64,000 nucleotides of DNA from an uncultured Ilumatobacter sp. Lineage in GTDB: Bacteria > Actinomycetota > Acidimicrobiia > Acidimicrobiales > Ilumatobacteraceae. Position 1 is the stretch's first letter, and each line of letters starts with the position of its first letter. Location: assembly GCA_937919625.1 (NCBI GenBank), contig CALFRK010000026.1, forward strand, positions 33,346-97,345, given 5' to 3'. The notes beneath the pieces are model-generated. The model saw nothing but the letters and a program-made list of their open reading frames with translations. It searched no databases and was not told the origin of the DNA. Below, piece by piece: positions 18,667 to 28,111 of the stretch. A program made the translations under genes and the position numbers.

Positions 18667-19332
18667 ATGACCGACCACATCGAACGCCTCTCACGCACAT
18701 CGTTCTTCGCCGACGCGGCTCCCGACATGCTCGAGCGCGTCGCTGAGGCCGGTCGTGTGCGGGCTCTAACCCGTGGCGACGTGCTGTTCGAGGAGGCCGA
18801 TCCACCCGATGCCCTGTATCTCGTGGTTCACGGACGGATCGCGATTGCGATGTCCAGCCCGGTCGACCGACGCGAGAGTGTCGTGGCGCTGATGGAGCCC
18901 GGCGACTTGTTTGGCGAACTCGGCATGCTCGACCATGGCCCCCGCTCGGCGATGGCGCGTGCACTCGAACCGTCGTCGGTGCTCGAGGTGCCCTTCGAGC
19001 CGGTCCGTCGGTTGTTCGAGGAAGACCCGCGTCTGCTGTGGAACGTGACTCGCCTGCTCGCCACGCGGTTGCGCGTGATGGACGAGGTTCTGGCCGATTC
19101 GGTGTTCCTCGACGTCACCGGTCGCACCGCCAAAAGACTGCTCGAACTCGCCAACGGTTCCGACGAGTTTCAGTTGCCGGTTACGCAAGAAGAGTTGGCC
19201 GGCATGGTCGGCGCATCCCGCGAACGCGTCAACAAAGCGATCGCCAGCTTTATCAGGCTCGGCTGGCTCGAGCAGCACGACCGCAACTACCGAATCGTCC
19301 AACGCGATCGGCTCGAGTTGCGGGCGCGTTAG
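18667..19332 (+). CDS. Crp/Fnr-family transcriptional regulator
   Basis: 221 residues. The N-terminal cyclic-nucleotide-binding fold is evident from FFADAAPDMLERVAEAGRV and the phosphate-binding-cassette-like PGDLFGELGMLDHGPRSAMA. The C-terminal winged helix-turn-helix is LPVTQEELAGMVGASRERVNKAI (recognition helix in SRERVNKAIA), the usual Crp architecture. No cysteine cluster for an Fnr-type iron-sulfur centre is present. It is transcribed divergently from ispD with a 30-bp gap. It may control itself or its neighbours; the ligand is unknown. Confidence 0.88.
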   Translation: MTDHIERLSRTSFFADAAPDMLERVAEAGRVRALTRGDVLFEEADPPDALYLVVHGRIAIAMSSPVDRRESVVALMEPGDLFGELGMLDHGPRSAMARALEPSSVLEVPFEPVRRLFEEDPRLLWNVTRLLATRLRVMDEVLADSVFLDVTGRTAKRLLELANGSDEFQLPVTQEELAGMVGASRERVNKAIASFIRLGWLEQHDRNYRIVQRDRLELRAR

Positions 19333-19434
19333 CCGACTGCTCTCGACCCAATTTGTACGGTGCCGCATCCAAATCATCGGATCGCTCCGTAGTAGAGCTC
19401 AACAACGATCACCAACGATGGAGACCTGCCCCCG

Positions 19435-20556
19435 ATGTTCCTCGCACTGAAAGAGATGGCTCGCGCGAAGACGCGATTCGGGCTGCTCATCGCCGCGGTC
19501 GGAATGCTCGTCTTCTTGATCCTGTTTCAGCAGTCGCTGCAGAACGGGCTGCTGACCTCGTTCGTGGGGGCGATTCGCAATCAATCGGCACCGGTGCTCG
19601 TGTACACCGTCGATGGCCAACGTGTGATCCAGGGCAGCGTTATCCCTGCCGGGCTCGAGCAGCAAGTCGGAGCCAACACTGACGTCGGTCGCATAGGGCG
19701 CATCGGACTTGGCACATTCACAGCCGAGACCGGCGATGGCGAACGTTTTGACACGACGGTGCTCGGCTACCAGACACCAGACCTCGGCGCCCCCACCGAG
19801 CTGATCGCCGGACGCTTTCCGTCGGCGCCGGGCGAGGCGATCGGCAGCGACGCCGACGCCTCGCAGGGGTTCGGCCTCGACGCCGTAGTGACGATCCAGC
19901 CGGGTGGATACGAACTGGTGATCGTTGGGCTGGCACGCGACGTGCAGCTCAACGCAGGGCCGACCCTGTTCGCCAACTATGACGACTATGTCGACGCTGT
20001 TCGTTCGGTCAACCCTGACGCACTCGATCCGCTTCCGAACATACTTGCCGTCGCCCCCGCGGAAGGCGTCGCCGACACCGAGTTGGTCGACTCGATCAAC
20101 GCCATCAGTCAAGATCTCGATGCCCTTACCCGAACGGAAGCAGCCGACCAGACCCCCGGCGTTTCACAGGTTCGCCAGTCATTCCAGGTGATCTTCCTCC
20201 TGTACGGGCTGGTGATCCCGTGTGTGACCGGCCTCTTCTTCTTGATCATCACGTTTCAGAAATCGGGCGCGCTGACCCTATTGCACGCGATCGGCGCGCC
20301 GGTACGACGACTCGTGACCTCATTGCTGATCCAGGCGGTGATCATCATCGCCGCCGGCTTCCTGATCGGGCTCGCCGTCTACGCTCCGGTTTCGCAACGC
20401 CGGCTCGGAGGCATCCCACTCCGGTTCGAAACCAACGCCGTCATCTTCTGGGCGATCCTGCTGATGATCCTCGGAACCGGGAGCTCGCTGATCTCGGCCA
20501 AGCGAGTTCTGGCGATCGACCCGATCGAGGCGACCACGGGCGGAGCCAACCAATGA
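19435..20556 (+). CDS. ABC exporter permease, MacB/FtsX type (first of two)
   Basis: 373 residues. The topology is one N-terminal membrane helix (FGLLIAAVGMLVFLILF), a large extracytoplasmic domain of about 200 residues, then three membrane helices near the C-terminus (VIFLLYGLVIPCVTGLFFLI, LLIQAVIIIAAGFLIGLAV, VIFWAILLMILGTGSSLI), ending in the typical RVLAIDPIEATTGG. This matches FtsX/MacB-type permeases of mechanotransmitting ABC systems. The stop overlaps the start of the second permease (ATGA). Confidence 0.88.
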   Translation: MFLALKEMARAKTRFGLLIAAVGMLVFLILFQQSLQNGLLTSFVGAIRNQSAPVLVYTVDGQRVIQGSVIPAGLEQQVGANTDVGRIGRIGLGTFTAETGDGERFDTTVLGYQTPDLGAPTELIAGRFPSAPGEAIGSDADASQGFGLDAVVTIQPGGYELVIVGLARDVQLNAGPTLFANYDDYVDAVRSVNPDALDPLPNILAVAPAEGVADTELVDSINAISQDLDALTRTEAADQTPGVSQVRQSFQVIFLLYGLVIPCVTGLFFLIITFQKSGALTLLHAIGAPVRRLVTSLLIQAVIIIAAGFLIGLAVYAPVSQRRLGGIPLRFETNAVIFWAILLMILGTGSSLISAKRVLAIDPIEATTGGANQ

Positions 20557-21665
20557 GACTTGCCCTTCGTGAACTCGTGCGCCGGCCAGGGCGGTTCGTC
20601 ACTGCAACTGGAATCCTCACCCTGATCGCGATCCTGCTGATGTTCCTCGGAGGCTTACTCGATGGCCTGATCCGCACTTCTACCGGTGCAGTTCGGGCCC
20701 AGGACGTCGACGCCATCGTCTTCTCCGAATCATCGCAAGCGAGCTTCCTACGCAGTCGCATCGAGCCGGCAACACGAGCAGAGATCGACCGGCTCGAGGT
20801 GGTCAGCGAAACTGGAGGACTCGGGGTCGTGCAACTTGGCGCCCGCGTGCCGGGCAACGGCCCGCGCGACCTTGCCAACGTGGCAGTTTGGGGCTACGAA
20901 CTGGCTCCGATCGGCGTGCCGGATCCGCCCGCTGCCGGCGAAGCGTGGGCCGACGAAATTCTCAAATCCGACAATGTCGAGATCGGCGACCAGTTGTTGG
21001 TCGGCCCGGCGCGTACCCCGATCACGGTTGTCGGCTGGGTTGAGAACACCTCCTACAACGGGCAGAGCGGGCTGTGGACCAGCGTCGACACATGGCGATC
21101 GGTCCTCACCGCCAATCGCCCCGACGCGGCGCTCGCCGACGGCGTGTTCCAGGCGATCGTCGTGCGCGGCACCGGTGGCGACAGCGCAACGATGATCGCC
21201 GCCATCGAGACCACCTCGGGTGACGGTGTGATCGCCCTCACCGTGCAGGACGCGATCAACGAAATCCCAGGGGTGACCGAGCAACAAACGACGTTCAATC
21301 AGATCCTCGGCGTGACCGTCGTGATCGCCCTGGTCGTGATCGCCTTGTTCTTCGCCTTGCTGACCGTCGAGCGCAGTGCCCTGTACGGGATGCTCAAGGC
21401 GATCGGGGCACGATCGCGCACTATCTTCGCCGGTCTCGTCGCGCAGGCGGTCGTCGTCACACTGATCGCCGCCATCATCGCCGGCCTGGCCGTGATCGCA
21501 CTCGATCTGTTGATACCGCCCGGCTCGATCCCGCTCTACATATCCGCCAGCCGAATCATTACCAGCATCGTGCTGCTGCTGTTCGCCGCAGTCGTCGGCT
21601 GCGCTTTCTCACTTCGCCGCGTCCTGGGTGTTGACCCAGCCTCCGCCCTCGGGAGTTCCCAATGA
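20553..21665 (+). CDS. ABC exporter permease, MacB/FtsX type (second of two)
   Basis: 370 residues from an ATG overlapping the preceding stop. The topology is the same as the first permease: an N-terminal helix (FVTATGILTLIAILLMFLGG), an extracytoplasmic region, then ILGVTVVIALVVIALFFALL, AQAVVVTLIAAIIAGLAVIA and IITSIVLLLFAAVVGCAF. It also has the terminal RRVLGVDPASAL signature. The two permeases differ in sequence and probably form a heterodimer with the ATPase encoded next. No membrane-fusion protein gene is present, so this looks like a simple lipid/peptide exporter or lipoprotein-release type system. Confidence 0.88.
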   Translation: MRLALRELVRRPGRFVTATGILTLIAILLMFLGGLLDGLIRTSTGAVRAQDVDAIVFSESSQASFLRSRIEPATRAEIDRLEVVSETGGLGVVQLGARVPGNGPRDLANVAVWGYELAPIGVPDPPAAGEAWADEILKSDNVEIGDQLLVGPARTPITVVGWVENTSYNGQSGLWTSVDTWRSVLTANRPDAALADGVFQAIVVRGTGGDSATMIAAIETTSGDGVIALTVQDAINEIPGVTEQQTTFNQILGVTVVIALVVIALFFALLTVERSALYGMLKAIGARSRTIFAGLVAQAVVVTLIAAIIAGLAVIALDLLIPPGSIPLYISASRIITSIVLLLFAAVVGCAFSLRRVLGVDPASALGSSQ

Positions 21666-22339
21666 CCAACTCTGCACTTCATATGTCGAACGTCCGCAAG
21701 GTGTACCGCATGGCCGACACCGAAGTGGTTGCCCTCGACCACGCCGAGCTGACTGTCGCCAGCGACGAGATCGTCGCCCTCGTCGGTCCGTCGGGTTCGG
21801 GCAAGACCACGCTGTGTTCGATTGCCGGCGGAATCCTCTCGACGACCGAGGGCTCGGTCACCGTCGGCGACGAGGAGATCACGGCGTACAGCGACAAGCA
21901 ACTCACCGTGTTTCGCCAGAACCAGGTCGGGTTCGTGTTCCAGTCGGTCAACCTCGTGCCGTTTCTGACGGCCCGCGAAAACCTGTTGGTGGTCGACGAG
22001 CTCGGCCGCCGCGAGGGCAAGCCCGCCCGGCAGCGTGCCGATCGACTGCTCGAAGAACTCGGGCTCACCGACCGCTCCAAGAACCTGCCGTCTCAGCTGT
22101 CGGGCGGACAGAAGCAACGGGTCGCGATCGGGCGGGCGTTGATGAACGAGCCCAAGCTGGTGCTTTTCGACGAGCCAACCTCGGCGCTCGACACCGAACT
22201 GGGCAGCCAGGTGATGGAGTTGATCCGGTCGGAGATGAAGTCGCGTGGCACGGCAGCGATCGTCGTCACCCACGACGAGCGGATCACGGCCTATTGCGAT
22301 CGCACCGTGCACATCATCGACGGAGTGCTGGCCGCCTGA
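21662..22339 (+). CDS. ABC exporter ATPase (LolD/MacB type)
   Basis: 225 residues. Walker A is GPSGSGKTT, the Q-loop lies in VGFVFQSVNLVPFLTARENL, the ABC signature is LSGGQKQRVAIGRAL, Walker B is LVLFDEPTSALD, and the H-switch is VVTHDERI. It overlaps the upstream permease by 4 bp and completes a three-gene exporter operon that ends in a hairpin at 22348-22384. Confidence 0.93.
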   Translation: MTNSALHMSNVRKVYRMADTEVVALDHAELTVASDEIVALVGPSGSGKTTLCSIAGGILSTTEGSVTVGDEEITAYSDKQLTVFRQNQVGFVFQSVNLVPFLTARENLLVVDELGRREGKPARQRADRLLEELGLTDRSKNLPSQLSGGQKQRVAIGRALMNEPKLVLFDEPTSALDTELGSQVMELIRSEMKSRGTAAIVVTHDERITAYCDRTVHIIDGVLAA

Positions 22340-22347
22340 ACCGCGAC

Positions 22348-22384
22348 CGAACGACAGCGCGCCGGCCACCGTTGCTGTCGTTCG
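22348..22384 (+). terminator. Hairpin after the ABC exporter operon
   Basis: A perfect 11-bp stem (CGAACGACAGC / GCTGTCGTTCG) closes a 15-nt loop 8 bp after the ATPase stop codon. No U-tract follows. The sulfatase start is 30 bp further on. Confidence 0.6.
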
Positions 22385-22413
22385 CGAGCGGGCGGGAATG
22401 GAAGGATGACGGC

Positions 22414-23871
22414 GTGCGGCCCAACGTGCTCTTCGTCACCCTCGATCAGTTTCGGGCCGACTGCCTGTCGGCGGCCGGCCACCCAATCGTGCGAACTCCG
22501 CACCTCGACGCGCTCGCCGCCGCCGGCGTGCGGTTTGCCCGCCACTACAGCCAAGCGGCACCGTGCAGTCCCGGTCGGGCGTCGCTCTACACCGGCATGT
22601 ATCAGCTCAACCATCGTGTTGTCACCAACGGCACGCCGCTCGATGCTCGCTTCGACACCGTCGCCTTGGCTGCCCAGCGGGCGGGCCACGCGACCGGGAT
22701 GTTCGGCTACACCGACCAGTCGGTCGACCCTCGCCTGGTCGAGAACCCCGACGATCCGCGGCTGCGGACCTACTACGGCATCCTGCCCGGCTTCGACTAC
22801 GCCGACGAGATCACCGACGATCGAGGGATTTGGTTCCAGTGGCTGGGCGAACTCGGCTACGACACCTCGCCCGGTCCGGTCAAACTGCTCGCCACCGAAC
22901 CCGACCGGCCCGAAGAGCACAGCATCGGTTCGTTTCTGACCGACCGGGCGATCAGTTGGATCGACGAGCAGGACGGCGCGTGGTTCGCTCACTTGAGCTA
23001 TCTGCGCCCGCACCCTCCGTACGCTGCGCCCGGGCACTGGGCCGACGAATACGACCCGAGCAACGTCGGCGAGGCGATCGCTCCGGTCGACGATCTGCAC
23101 CCCTATCACGCCACCGCGCTCCGGGTTGTGGAGGCGGCGGCGCCGACCGATCCCGATCAGTTCGCTCGGATGCGGGCCCAGTACTACGGGATGATCGGTC
23201 ATTCCGACCATCAGGTCGGGCGACTGTGCGAACACCTGCGAAAGGTCGGTCAGTGGGATAACACGATCATTGTCGTCACGTCGGATCACGGTGAGATGCT
23301 CGGCGACCATGGCCTGAAGGAGAAACTCGGCTACTGGGAGCAGAGCTACGCGATTCCGTGCATCGTGCGCGACCCGCGGCATCCCGCCGCACACGGGTCG
23401 GCAATCGAGCAGTTCACGGAGAACGTCGACGTGATGCCCACCATCTGCGAGGCGATCGATATGCCCGTTCCGGCCCAATGCGACGGTTACCCGCTGACGC
23501 CGTTCTTGGTCGGCGACACCCCCGACCGATGGCGGCTGGCCGCCCACTGGGAGTTCGACTGGCGGGCAATCCTCGTCGGCGTCGTACCGCACGAGTGGCC
23601 GTGGGACCGTACGCTCGAACGCCAACACCTGGCGGTGCATCGCACCGACACACACGCTTACGTGCAGTTCGGAAACGGGGACTGGTTGTGTTTTGACCTC
23701 GCCAGCGATCCCACCTGGCGCACCACCGTCGAAGACCCGGCGGTCGTTATGCCCCTCGTGCAGGACATGCTGACGTGGCGCTCGCAACACGCCGACCGCA
23801 CGCTCGCCGATCTCGTGCTCGACGAGAACGGCGGACGCGGCCGGTGGCCGACCGTGCCCTGGCGATCGTGA
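22414..23871 (+). CDS. Sulfatase / alkaline-phosphatase-superfamily hydrolase
   Basis: 485 residues from the GTG at 22414, chosen for the AAGGA 7 nt upstream. It has the sulfatase signature CSPGRASLYTG, whose cysteine (CxPxR) is normally converted to formylglycine. Metal-site residues appear at the N-terminus (LFVTLDQFRADCLS) and in VVTSDHGEMLGDHGLKEK. No signal peptide is visible, so the enzyme is probably cytoplasmic. The family hydrolyses sulfate or phosphonate monoesters; this branch also includes phosphonate monoester hydrolases and choline sulfatase-like enzymes. No formylglycine-generating enzyme gene is nearby. Confidence 0.87.
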   Translation: MRPNVLFVTLDQFRADCLSAAGHPIVRTPHLDALAAAGVRFARHYSQAAPCSPGRASLYTGMYQLNHRVVTNGTPLDARFDTVALAAQRAGHATGMFGYTDQSVDPRLVENPDDPRLRTYYGILPGFDYADEITDDRGIWFQWLGELGYDTSPGPVKLLATEPDRPEEHSIGSFLTDRAISWIDEQDGAWFAHLSYLRPHPPYAAPGHWADEYDPSNVGEAIAPVDDLHPYHATALRVVEAAAPTDPDQFARMRAQYYGMIGHSDHQVGRLCEHLRKVGQWDNTIIVVTSDHGEMLGDHGLKEKLGYWEQSYAIPCIVRDPRHPAAHGSAIEQFTENVDVMPTICEAIDMPVPAQCDGYPLTPFLVGDTPDRWRLAAHWEFDWRAILVGVVPHEWPWDRTLERQHLAVHRTDTHAYVQFGNGDWLCFDLASDPTWRTTVEDPAVVMPLVQDMLTWRSQHADRTLADLVLDENGGRGRWPTVPWRS

Positions 23872-23897
23872 TCCGACTCCAGATCTGACAGTCGGAT
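23871..23897 (+). terminator. Short hairpin after the sulfatase gene
   Basis: An 8-bp stem (ATCCGACT / AGTCGGAT) with an 11-nt loop begins at the last base of the sulfatase stop codon and ends 11 bp before the next gene. Confidence 0.45.
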
Positions 23898-23908
23898 ACC
23901 ACTGACCG

Positions 23909-24733
23909 ATGCTGATCGCCACCCTCCTCGCTCTCACGGCGGCCGTGCTGCATGCCGGCTGGAACTTGATCGCCAAACGGTCGATCGACCCGTTCCTCGC
24001 ACTCTGGGGGCAGTTCGTCGTCGCCGGCGCGGCAAGCGCCGTCGTGCTGACGCTGATGGGCGGACTGCCGGCGGCGGGTTGGGCCTGGGCACTCATGAGC
24101 GGACTGATCCACGTGCCCTACGTGCTCGGTCTGGCGTGGGCCTATCAGCACGGCGACTTCTCGTTGGCGTACCCGGTCGCCCGTGGGGGCGGGGCGTTGA
24201 TCGCCGCGATTGGAGGATTGGCGCTGCTCGACGACGAGTTGCACGCCCTCTCGGTCGTCGCCATCCTCGTGATCGTCGGCGGGATGGTGCTGCTCGCAGT
24301 CGGCGCGCCGGCCAGCCAGGTGCTCGTGGCGCTGCTGGTGGCAGCGGCGATCGGGTCGTACACGGTGGTCGACAGCCATGCGGCGCGGCAGTACGGCGGC
24401 ATCTCGTACGTGCTCGCTGTGTTCATCATGATGGCCCTGTGTAACTCGGTGGCCGGTGTAGCCCTCGGCAGGGCAGGCGACCTGCGCAAGCTCAGCGCTG
24501 ACGTGTGGCGGCGAACCGCAATGGCCGGGATTATGAGCGTCGTCACCTACGGGCTCGTACTGGTGGCCGTGCGCCGCGCCCCGGTGGGGTACGTCGCCGC
24601 TCTGCGCGAATCGAGCGTGTTGATCGCAACGGTGGTCGGGTGGCGGATGCTCGATGAACGGCGCGGCAACGTGCGCACCGCCGCCGCCGGGATAATCGTA
24701 ACCGGGCTGATATTGCTGGTGATCGCCGGCTGA
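23909..24733 (+). CDS. EamA/DMT-superfamily transporter
   Basis: 274 residues and about ten hydrophobic segments in two homologous halves, as in EamA (drug/metabolite transporter) proteins. The first half starts LIATLLALTAAVLHAGWNLIAKR and contains YPVARGGGALIAAIGG. The second half ends VAALRESSVLIATVVGWRMLDE, the usual EamA closing motif. The substrate is unknown. The stop overlaps the next gene's ATG (TGATG). Confidence 0.85.
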   Translation: MLIATLLALTAAVLHAGWNLIAKRSIDPFLALWGQFVVAGAASAVVLTLMGGLPAAGWAWALMSGLIHVPYVLGLAWAYQHGDFSLAYPVARGGGALIAAIGGLALLDDELHALSVVAILVIVGGMVLLAVGAPASQVLVALLVAAAIGSYTVVDSHAARQYGGISYVLAVFIMMALCNSVAGVALGRAGDLRKLSADVWRRTAMAGIMSVVTYGLVLVAVRRAPVGYVAALRESSVLIATVVGWRMLDERRGNVRTAAAGIIVTGLILLVIAG

Positions 24734-25554
24734 TGTGTCGAACGACACGCCCCGACGCCCGCAAATCGGACGCAAACGGAGCCGATACTGATCCCGTGTC
24801 CACGACGACGCGCACCCGATCACTCGCTCGCTGGCTGAGCCGGCGTGCATGGTCGCGGGCCGGCGCGATCGCCGACGTGCTCGCCGGCGGGCCGGCCCGA
24901 CGCGCGCTCGCCTTCATGACACGAGTCGCGTTGTTCCTGCTCGGCACGGTGGTGATCGCCGGATCGGTGGCAGCGATGCTGTGGAACCAGCTCGGCCCGG
25001 GCCCACTCGACGTGTTTATCGGTGCCGTTCGTACCAGAACCGGACTCCCACTGGCGCCCGCGCTCTGGCTCACGGTTGGTGCGATGATCATCGCATCATG
25101 GCTGCTTGGCCGTCGGCCGGGCGTCGGCACGCTGATCGCCCCGTTCGTGATCGGCGCCGTGATGCAAATCATGCTGACCGGTCTCGAGCGGTTCGAGATT
25201 CCCGGTTCGGTGATGCCGCGGGTCGCGGTCCAGCTCGGCGCGATCGTCGGCATTGGCCTCGGCGCAGGGGCATTGATCGTCTCGGGCCTCGGAGCTGGTA
25301 CGGGCGAGCTTTTGGCGGCCGCCGCGGCCGATCGCAGCGGACACCCCGAGCCTCGTGTCCGGATGGCCTTCGAGTTCAGCTGGCTCGTGCTGGGCGCACT
25401 GTTCGGTGGTCCGATCGGGTATGGCACGGTGTTGGTCGCACTCCTCATCGGTCCATCGGTCGCCGCCGGATATCGCTCTGTCGACACGATCGCCGGTCGC
25501 GTCAGGCGGCAGGTCACATCGACCCGCGCTGCCCTGGTCGCGATCGCTTCGTGA
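24733..25554 (+). CDS. YczE-like integral membrane protein
   Basis: 273 residues if started at the ATG that overlaps the preceding stop; a GTG at 24796 would give a shorter protein. About five membrane segments follow an arginine-rich N-terminus. The segments LFLLGTVVIAGSVAAMLW, LGPGPLDVFIGAV and GFGxGT-like SGLGAGTGELLAAA match the YczE/YitT-like family of predicted membrane proteins. In actinobacteria such genes often sit next to regulators or transporters, and no biochemical function is established to me. Confidence 0.7.
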   Translation: MCRTTRPDARKSDANGADTDPVSTTTRTRSLARWLSRRAWSRAGAIADVLAGGPARRALAFMTRVALFLLGTVVIAGSVAAMLWNQLGPGPLDVFIGAVRTRTGLPLAPALWLTVGAMIIASWLLGRRPGVGTLIAPFVIGAVMQIMLTGLERFEIPGSVMPRVAVQLGAIVGIGLGAGALIVSGLGAGTGELLAAAAADRSGHPEPRVRMAFEFSWLVLGALFGGPIGYGTVLVALLIGPSVAAGYRSVDTIAGRVRRQVTSTRAALVAIAS

Positions 25555-25644
25555 GCTTCGCCAGCTCGGGCCGCTGACCGGATCGTCAGCGAGGGCGGCC
25601 TGTCCGCGTGAGCGCTGCGCCGTTCGCTGCCTTACTCTGGCGCC

Positions 25645-27288
25645 ATGGTGGCACTCGCACATGAACACGGCCCGACGGACATCGAGCTGCTCGATGAGAC
25701 GATTCCTGCCAACCTCCAACGCACCCTCGACGCACACGGTGGGCGCGAGGCACTGGTGTCGCGGCATCAGAACATCCGCTGGAGTTACCACGAGTTCGGG
25801 GACCGGGTTCGACGACTCGCCAAGAGCATGATCGATTCCGGACTTGAGGTTGGAGACCGCGTCGGACTATGGGCGCCGAACTATGCCGAGTGGACGTTGG
25901 TGCAATACGCCACCGCCGAGATCGGCGTGATCCTGGTCAACATCAACCCTGCCTATCGCACCCATGAGTTGTCGTATGCCCTCAGCCAATCAGGGTGCCG
26001 ATGGGTGATCGCGGCGCCTGAGTTCAAGACGTCGAACTATGCCGACATGGTCGCCTCGATCGCCAACGAGGTGCCCTCGCTCGAACGGTCGGTGTTCTTC
26101 TGGTCCGACGACTGGAACGCGTTGGCGGCCGGCACCGATGCCATTTCCGACGCCGAGCTAATGGCACGCCGCGACTCGCTGCAACCTGACGACCCGATCA
26201 ACATCCAGTACACGTCGGGTACGACTGGTTTCCCGAAGGGCGCCACGCTGACCCACAAGAACATCCTCAACAACGGCTACTTCACGACCGAGCTGCAGGG
26301 CATCACGCACGAGGACCGAATCTGCATCCCCGTCCCCTTCTACCACTGCTTCGGCATGGTGATGGGCAATCTCGGGTGCACGTCGCACGGGGCCACGATG
26401 GTGATCCCCAGCGATGCCTTCGATCCGACCGCAGTACTCGGGGCGGTGCAGGCCGAGCGTTGCACATCGCTGTACGGGGTGCCGACGATGTTCATTGCCG
26501 AGCTGGGCCACCCCGATTTCGACACCTACGATCTGTCCTCGTTGCGAACCGGCGTGATGGCCGGATCGCCGTGTCCTGTTGAGGTCATGAAGCAGTGCGT
26601 CGACCGCATGAATATGGTCGACGTCACGATCTGTTACGGCATGACCGAAACCTCTCCGGTATCGACTCAGACCTTGCCCGACGACTCGCTCCACCATCGC
26701 ACCGCCTCGGTCGGCAAGGCCCATCCGCATGTCGAGATCAGGGTCGCCGATCCCGACAGCGGCGCAACGGTCGAGCGTGGTGCACCCGGTGAGTTCTGCA
26801 CCCGCGGCTATTCGGTGATGACTGGGTACTGGGGTGATCCAGGCAAGACCGCCGAGGCGATCGACGCCGACGGGTGGATGCACACCGGCGACCTGGCCGT
26901 GATGGCCGACGACGGCTACTGCAACATCGTCGGCCGTATCAAAGACATGGTGATCCGCGGTGGCGAGAACATATACCCGCGCGAGATAGAGGAGTTCCTC
27001 TACAGCCATCCCGACGTCGAAGATGTGCAGGTCATCGGTGTTCCCGATGTGAAGTACGGCGAGGAGCTGATGGCGTGGGTCAAGCTCCGCCCGGGCGGAA
27101 CCGCTACTTCAGACGAGTTGCGCGACTTCTGCCGCGGCAAGATCGCCCACTACAAAGTGCCGCGCTACGTCAAGCTCGTCGACGAGTTCCCGATGACCGT
27201 CACCGGCAAGGTCCGCAAGATCGAGATGCGCGAAACATCGATCGCCGAGCTCGACCTCGCAAGCGCCGCCGACACCGAGATGGCATGA
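25645..27288 (+). CDS. Long/medium-chain fatty-acid-CoA ligase (AMP-binding)
   Basis: 547 residues. The AMP-binding core is [18 protein letters not shown]. Later adenylation motifs are [28 protein letters not shown], the hinge [20 protein letters not shown], and the catalytic lysine in [14 protein letters not shown]. The enzyme activates a fatty acid (chain length not determinable) to acyl-CoA through acyl-AMP. Its stop overlaps the start of the thioesterase gene by 4 bp, so activation and hydrolysis of acyl-CoA are encoded together. Confidence 0.9.
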   Translation: MVALAHEHGPTDIELLDETIPANLQRTLDAHGGREALVSRHQNIRWSYHEFGDRVRRLAKSMIDSGLEVGDRVGLWAPNYAEWTLVQYATAEIGVILVNINPAYRTHELSYALSQSGCRWVIAAPEFKTSNYADMVASIANEVPSLERSVFFWSDDWNALAAGTDAISDAELMARRDSLQPDDPINIQYTSGTTGFPKGATLTHKNILNNGYFTTELQGITHEDRICIPVPFYHCFGMVMGNLGCTSHGATMVIPSDAFDPTAVLGAVQAERCTSLYGVPTMFIAELGHPDFDTYDLSSLRTGVMAGSPCPVEVMKQCVDRMNMVDVTICYGMTETSPVSTQTLPDDSLHHRTASVGKAHPHVEIRVADPDSGATVERGAPGEFCTRGYSVMTGYWGDPGKTAEAIDADGWMHTGDLAVMADDGYCNIVGRIKDMVIRGGENIYPREIEEFLYSHPDVEDVQVIGVPDVKYGEELMAWVKLRPGGTATSDELRDFCRGKIAHYKVPRYVKLVDEFPMTVTGKVRKIEMRETSIAELDLASAADTEMA

Positions 27289-27704
27289 GCATCGAGCTCG
27301 CCGCCTCGATCACCCAACGCTACGCCGCTGGCGGAGCCGCGTTGATGCACGAAATGGGGCTGACGATCATCGATGCGCAGCCTGGTCGCGTGACGTACAC
27401 GCTGCCTGTCGCCCAACGGCTGACCCACGCCGGCGGGGTGCTGTGCGGACAGGCGATCCTGGGCTGCATGGACACCGGAATGGTGTTCGTGATGATGTCG
27501 CTCAACGACGACCCTGAGGCCCGGTTCACCACGGTGCAACTCCAGACCTCGTTCAAGCGCGGCGTGCCAGCCGACGTCGGCGAGGTCACATTCGAGGCTC
27601 ACGCCAGCAAGAGCGGACGAACGCTGGTGTTCGGCGAGATCGACCTGTACCTCCCCGACGGCACCCGAGCCGCCCACGCCACCACGACCTACATGTGGCT
27701 GTGA
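27285..27704 (+). CDS. PaaI-family hotdog thioesterase
   Basis: 139 residues. The hotdog fold is indicated by [24 protein letters not shown] (core HAGGVLCGQ), [19 protein letters not shown] and [22 protein letters not shown]. PaaI-type enzymes hydrolyse acyl- or phenylacetyl-CoA thioesters. The gene overlaps the upstream acyl-CoA ligase, which supports a role in the same pathway. Confidence 0.85.
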   Translation: MSIELAASITQRYAAGGAALMHEMGLTIIDAQPGRVTYTLPVAQRLTHAGGVLCGQAILGCMDTGMVFVMMSLNDDPEARFTTVQLQTSFKRGVPADVGEVTFEAHASKSGRTLVFGEIDLYLPDGTRAAHATTTYMWL

Positions 27705-27726
27705 CTGAGCCGAGTACGGTGGGGTC

Positions 27727-27981
27727 GTGCAGTTCGGCTTCAATGACGTCGGCCAGGTCTTCGGGCAGTGCCGTACGAGCGATGGCCCCGAGTACTGGGA
27801 CGACCTGGCGGCGCATCATCTTCAGCACCGCCGGCAGGTCCACAACCTCTCGTTCGTCGCTGCACTCGTCGTGATCGCCGGGCTCGTCGTGGATCCGACG
27901 TTCTTCGTGTTCTTGCTGCTGTTCGCGCCGTTCCTGCTGCTCGAGCTGATCATGGTCCGGCGTTCTCGACCCGGCACGTAA
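27727..27981 (+). CDS. Small predicted membrane protein
   Basis: 84 residues from a GTG 22 bp after the thioesterase gene, in the same direction. Residues 1-40 are hydrophilic (GFNDVGQVFGQCRTSDGPEY). Two adjacent hydrophobic stretches (FVAALVVIAGLVV and TFFVFLLLFAPFLLLELIMV) form a likely helical hairpin. I do not recognise the family. Operon position is the main support for it being real. Confidence 0.5.
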   Translation: MQFGFNDVGQVFGQCRTSDGPEYWDDLAAHHLQHRRQVHNLSFVAALVVIAGLVVDPTFFVFLLLFAPFLLLELIMVRRSRPGT

Positions 27982-28111
27982 CGGATTGGTGCCTGGAGCG
28001 TGAGCCGATAGGCGAACTGCGACCAATCGTCGCCGAGAACCAGGCGGAGTCAAGAGGAGCGCAGCAACCTATCCGCTGGGTTCCCTGGCACCGTTCCGTT
28101 GCTGGTGGGGG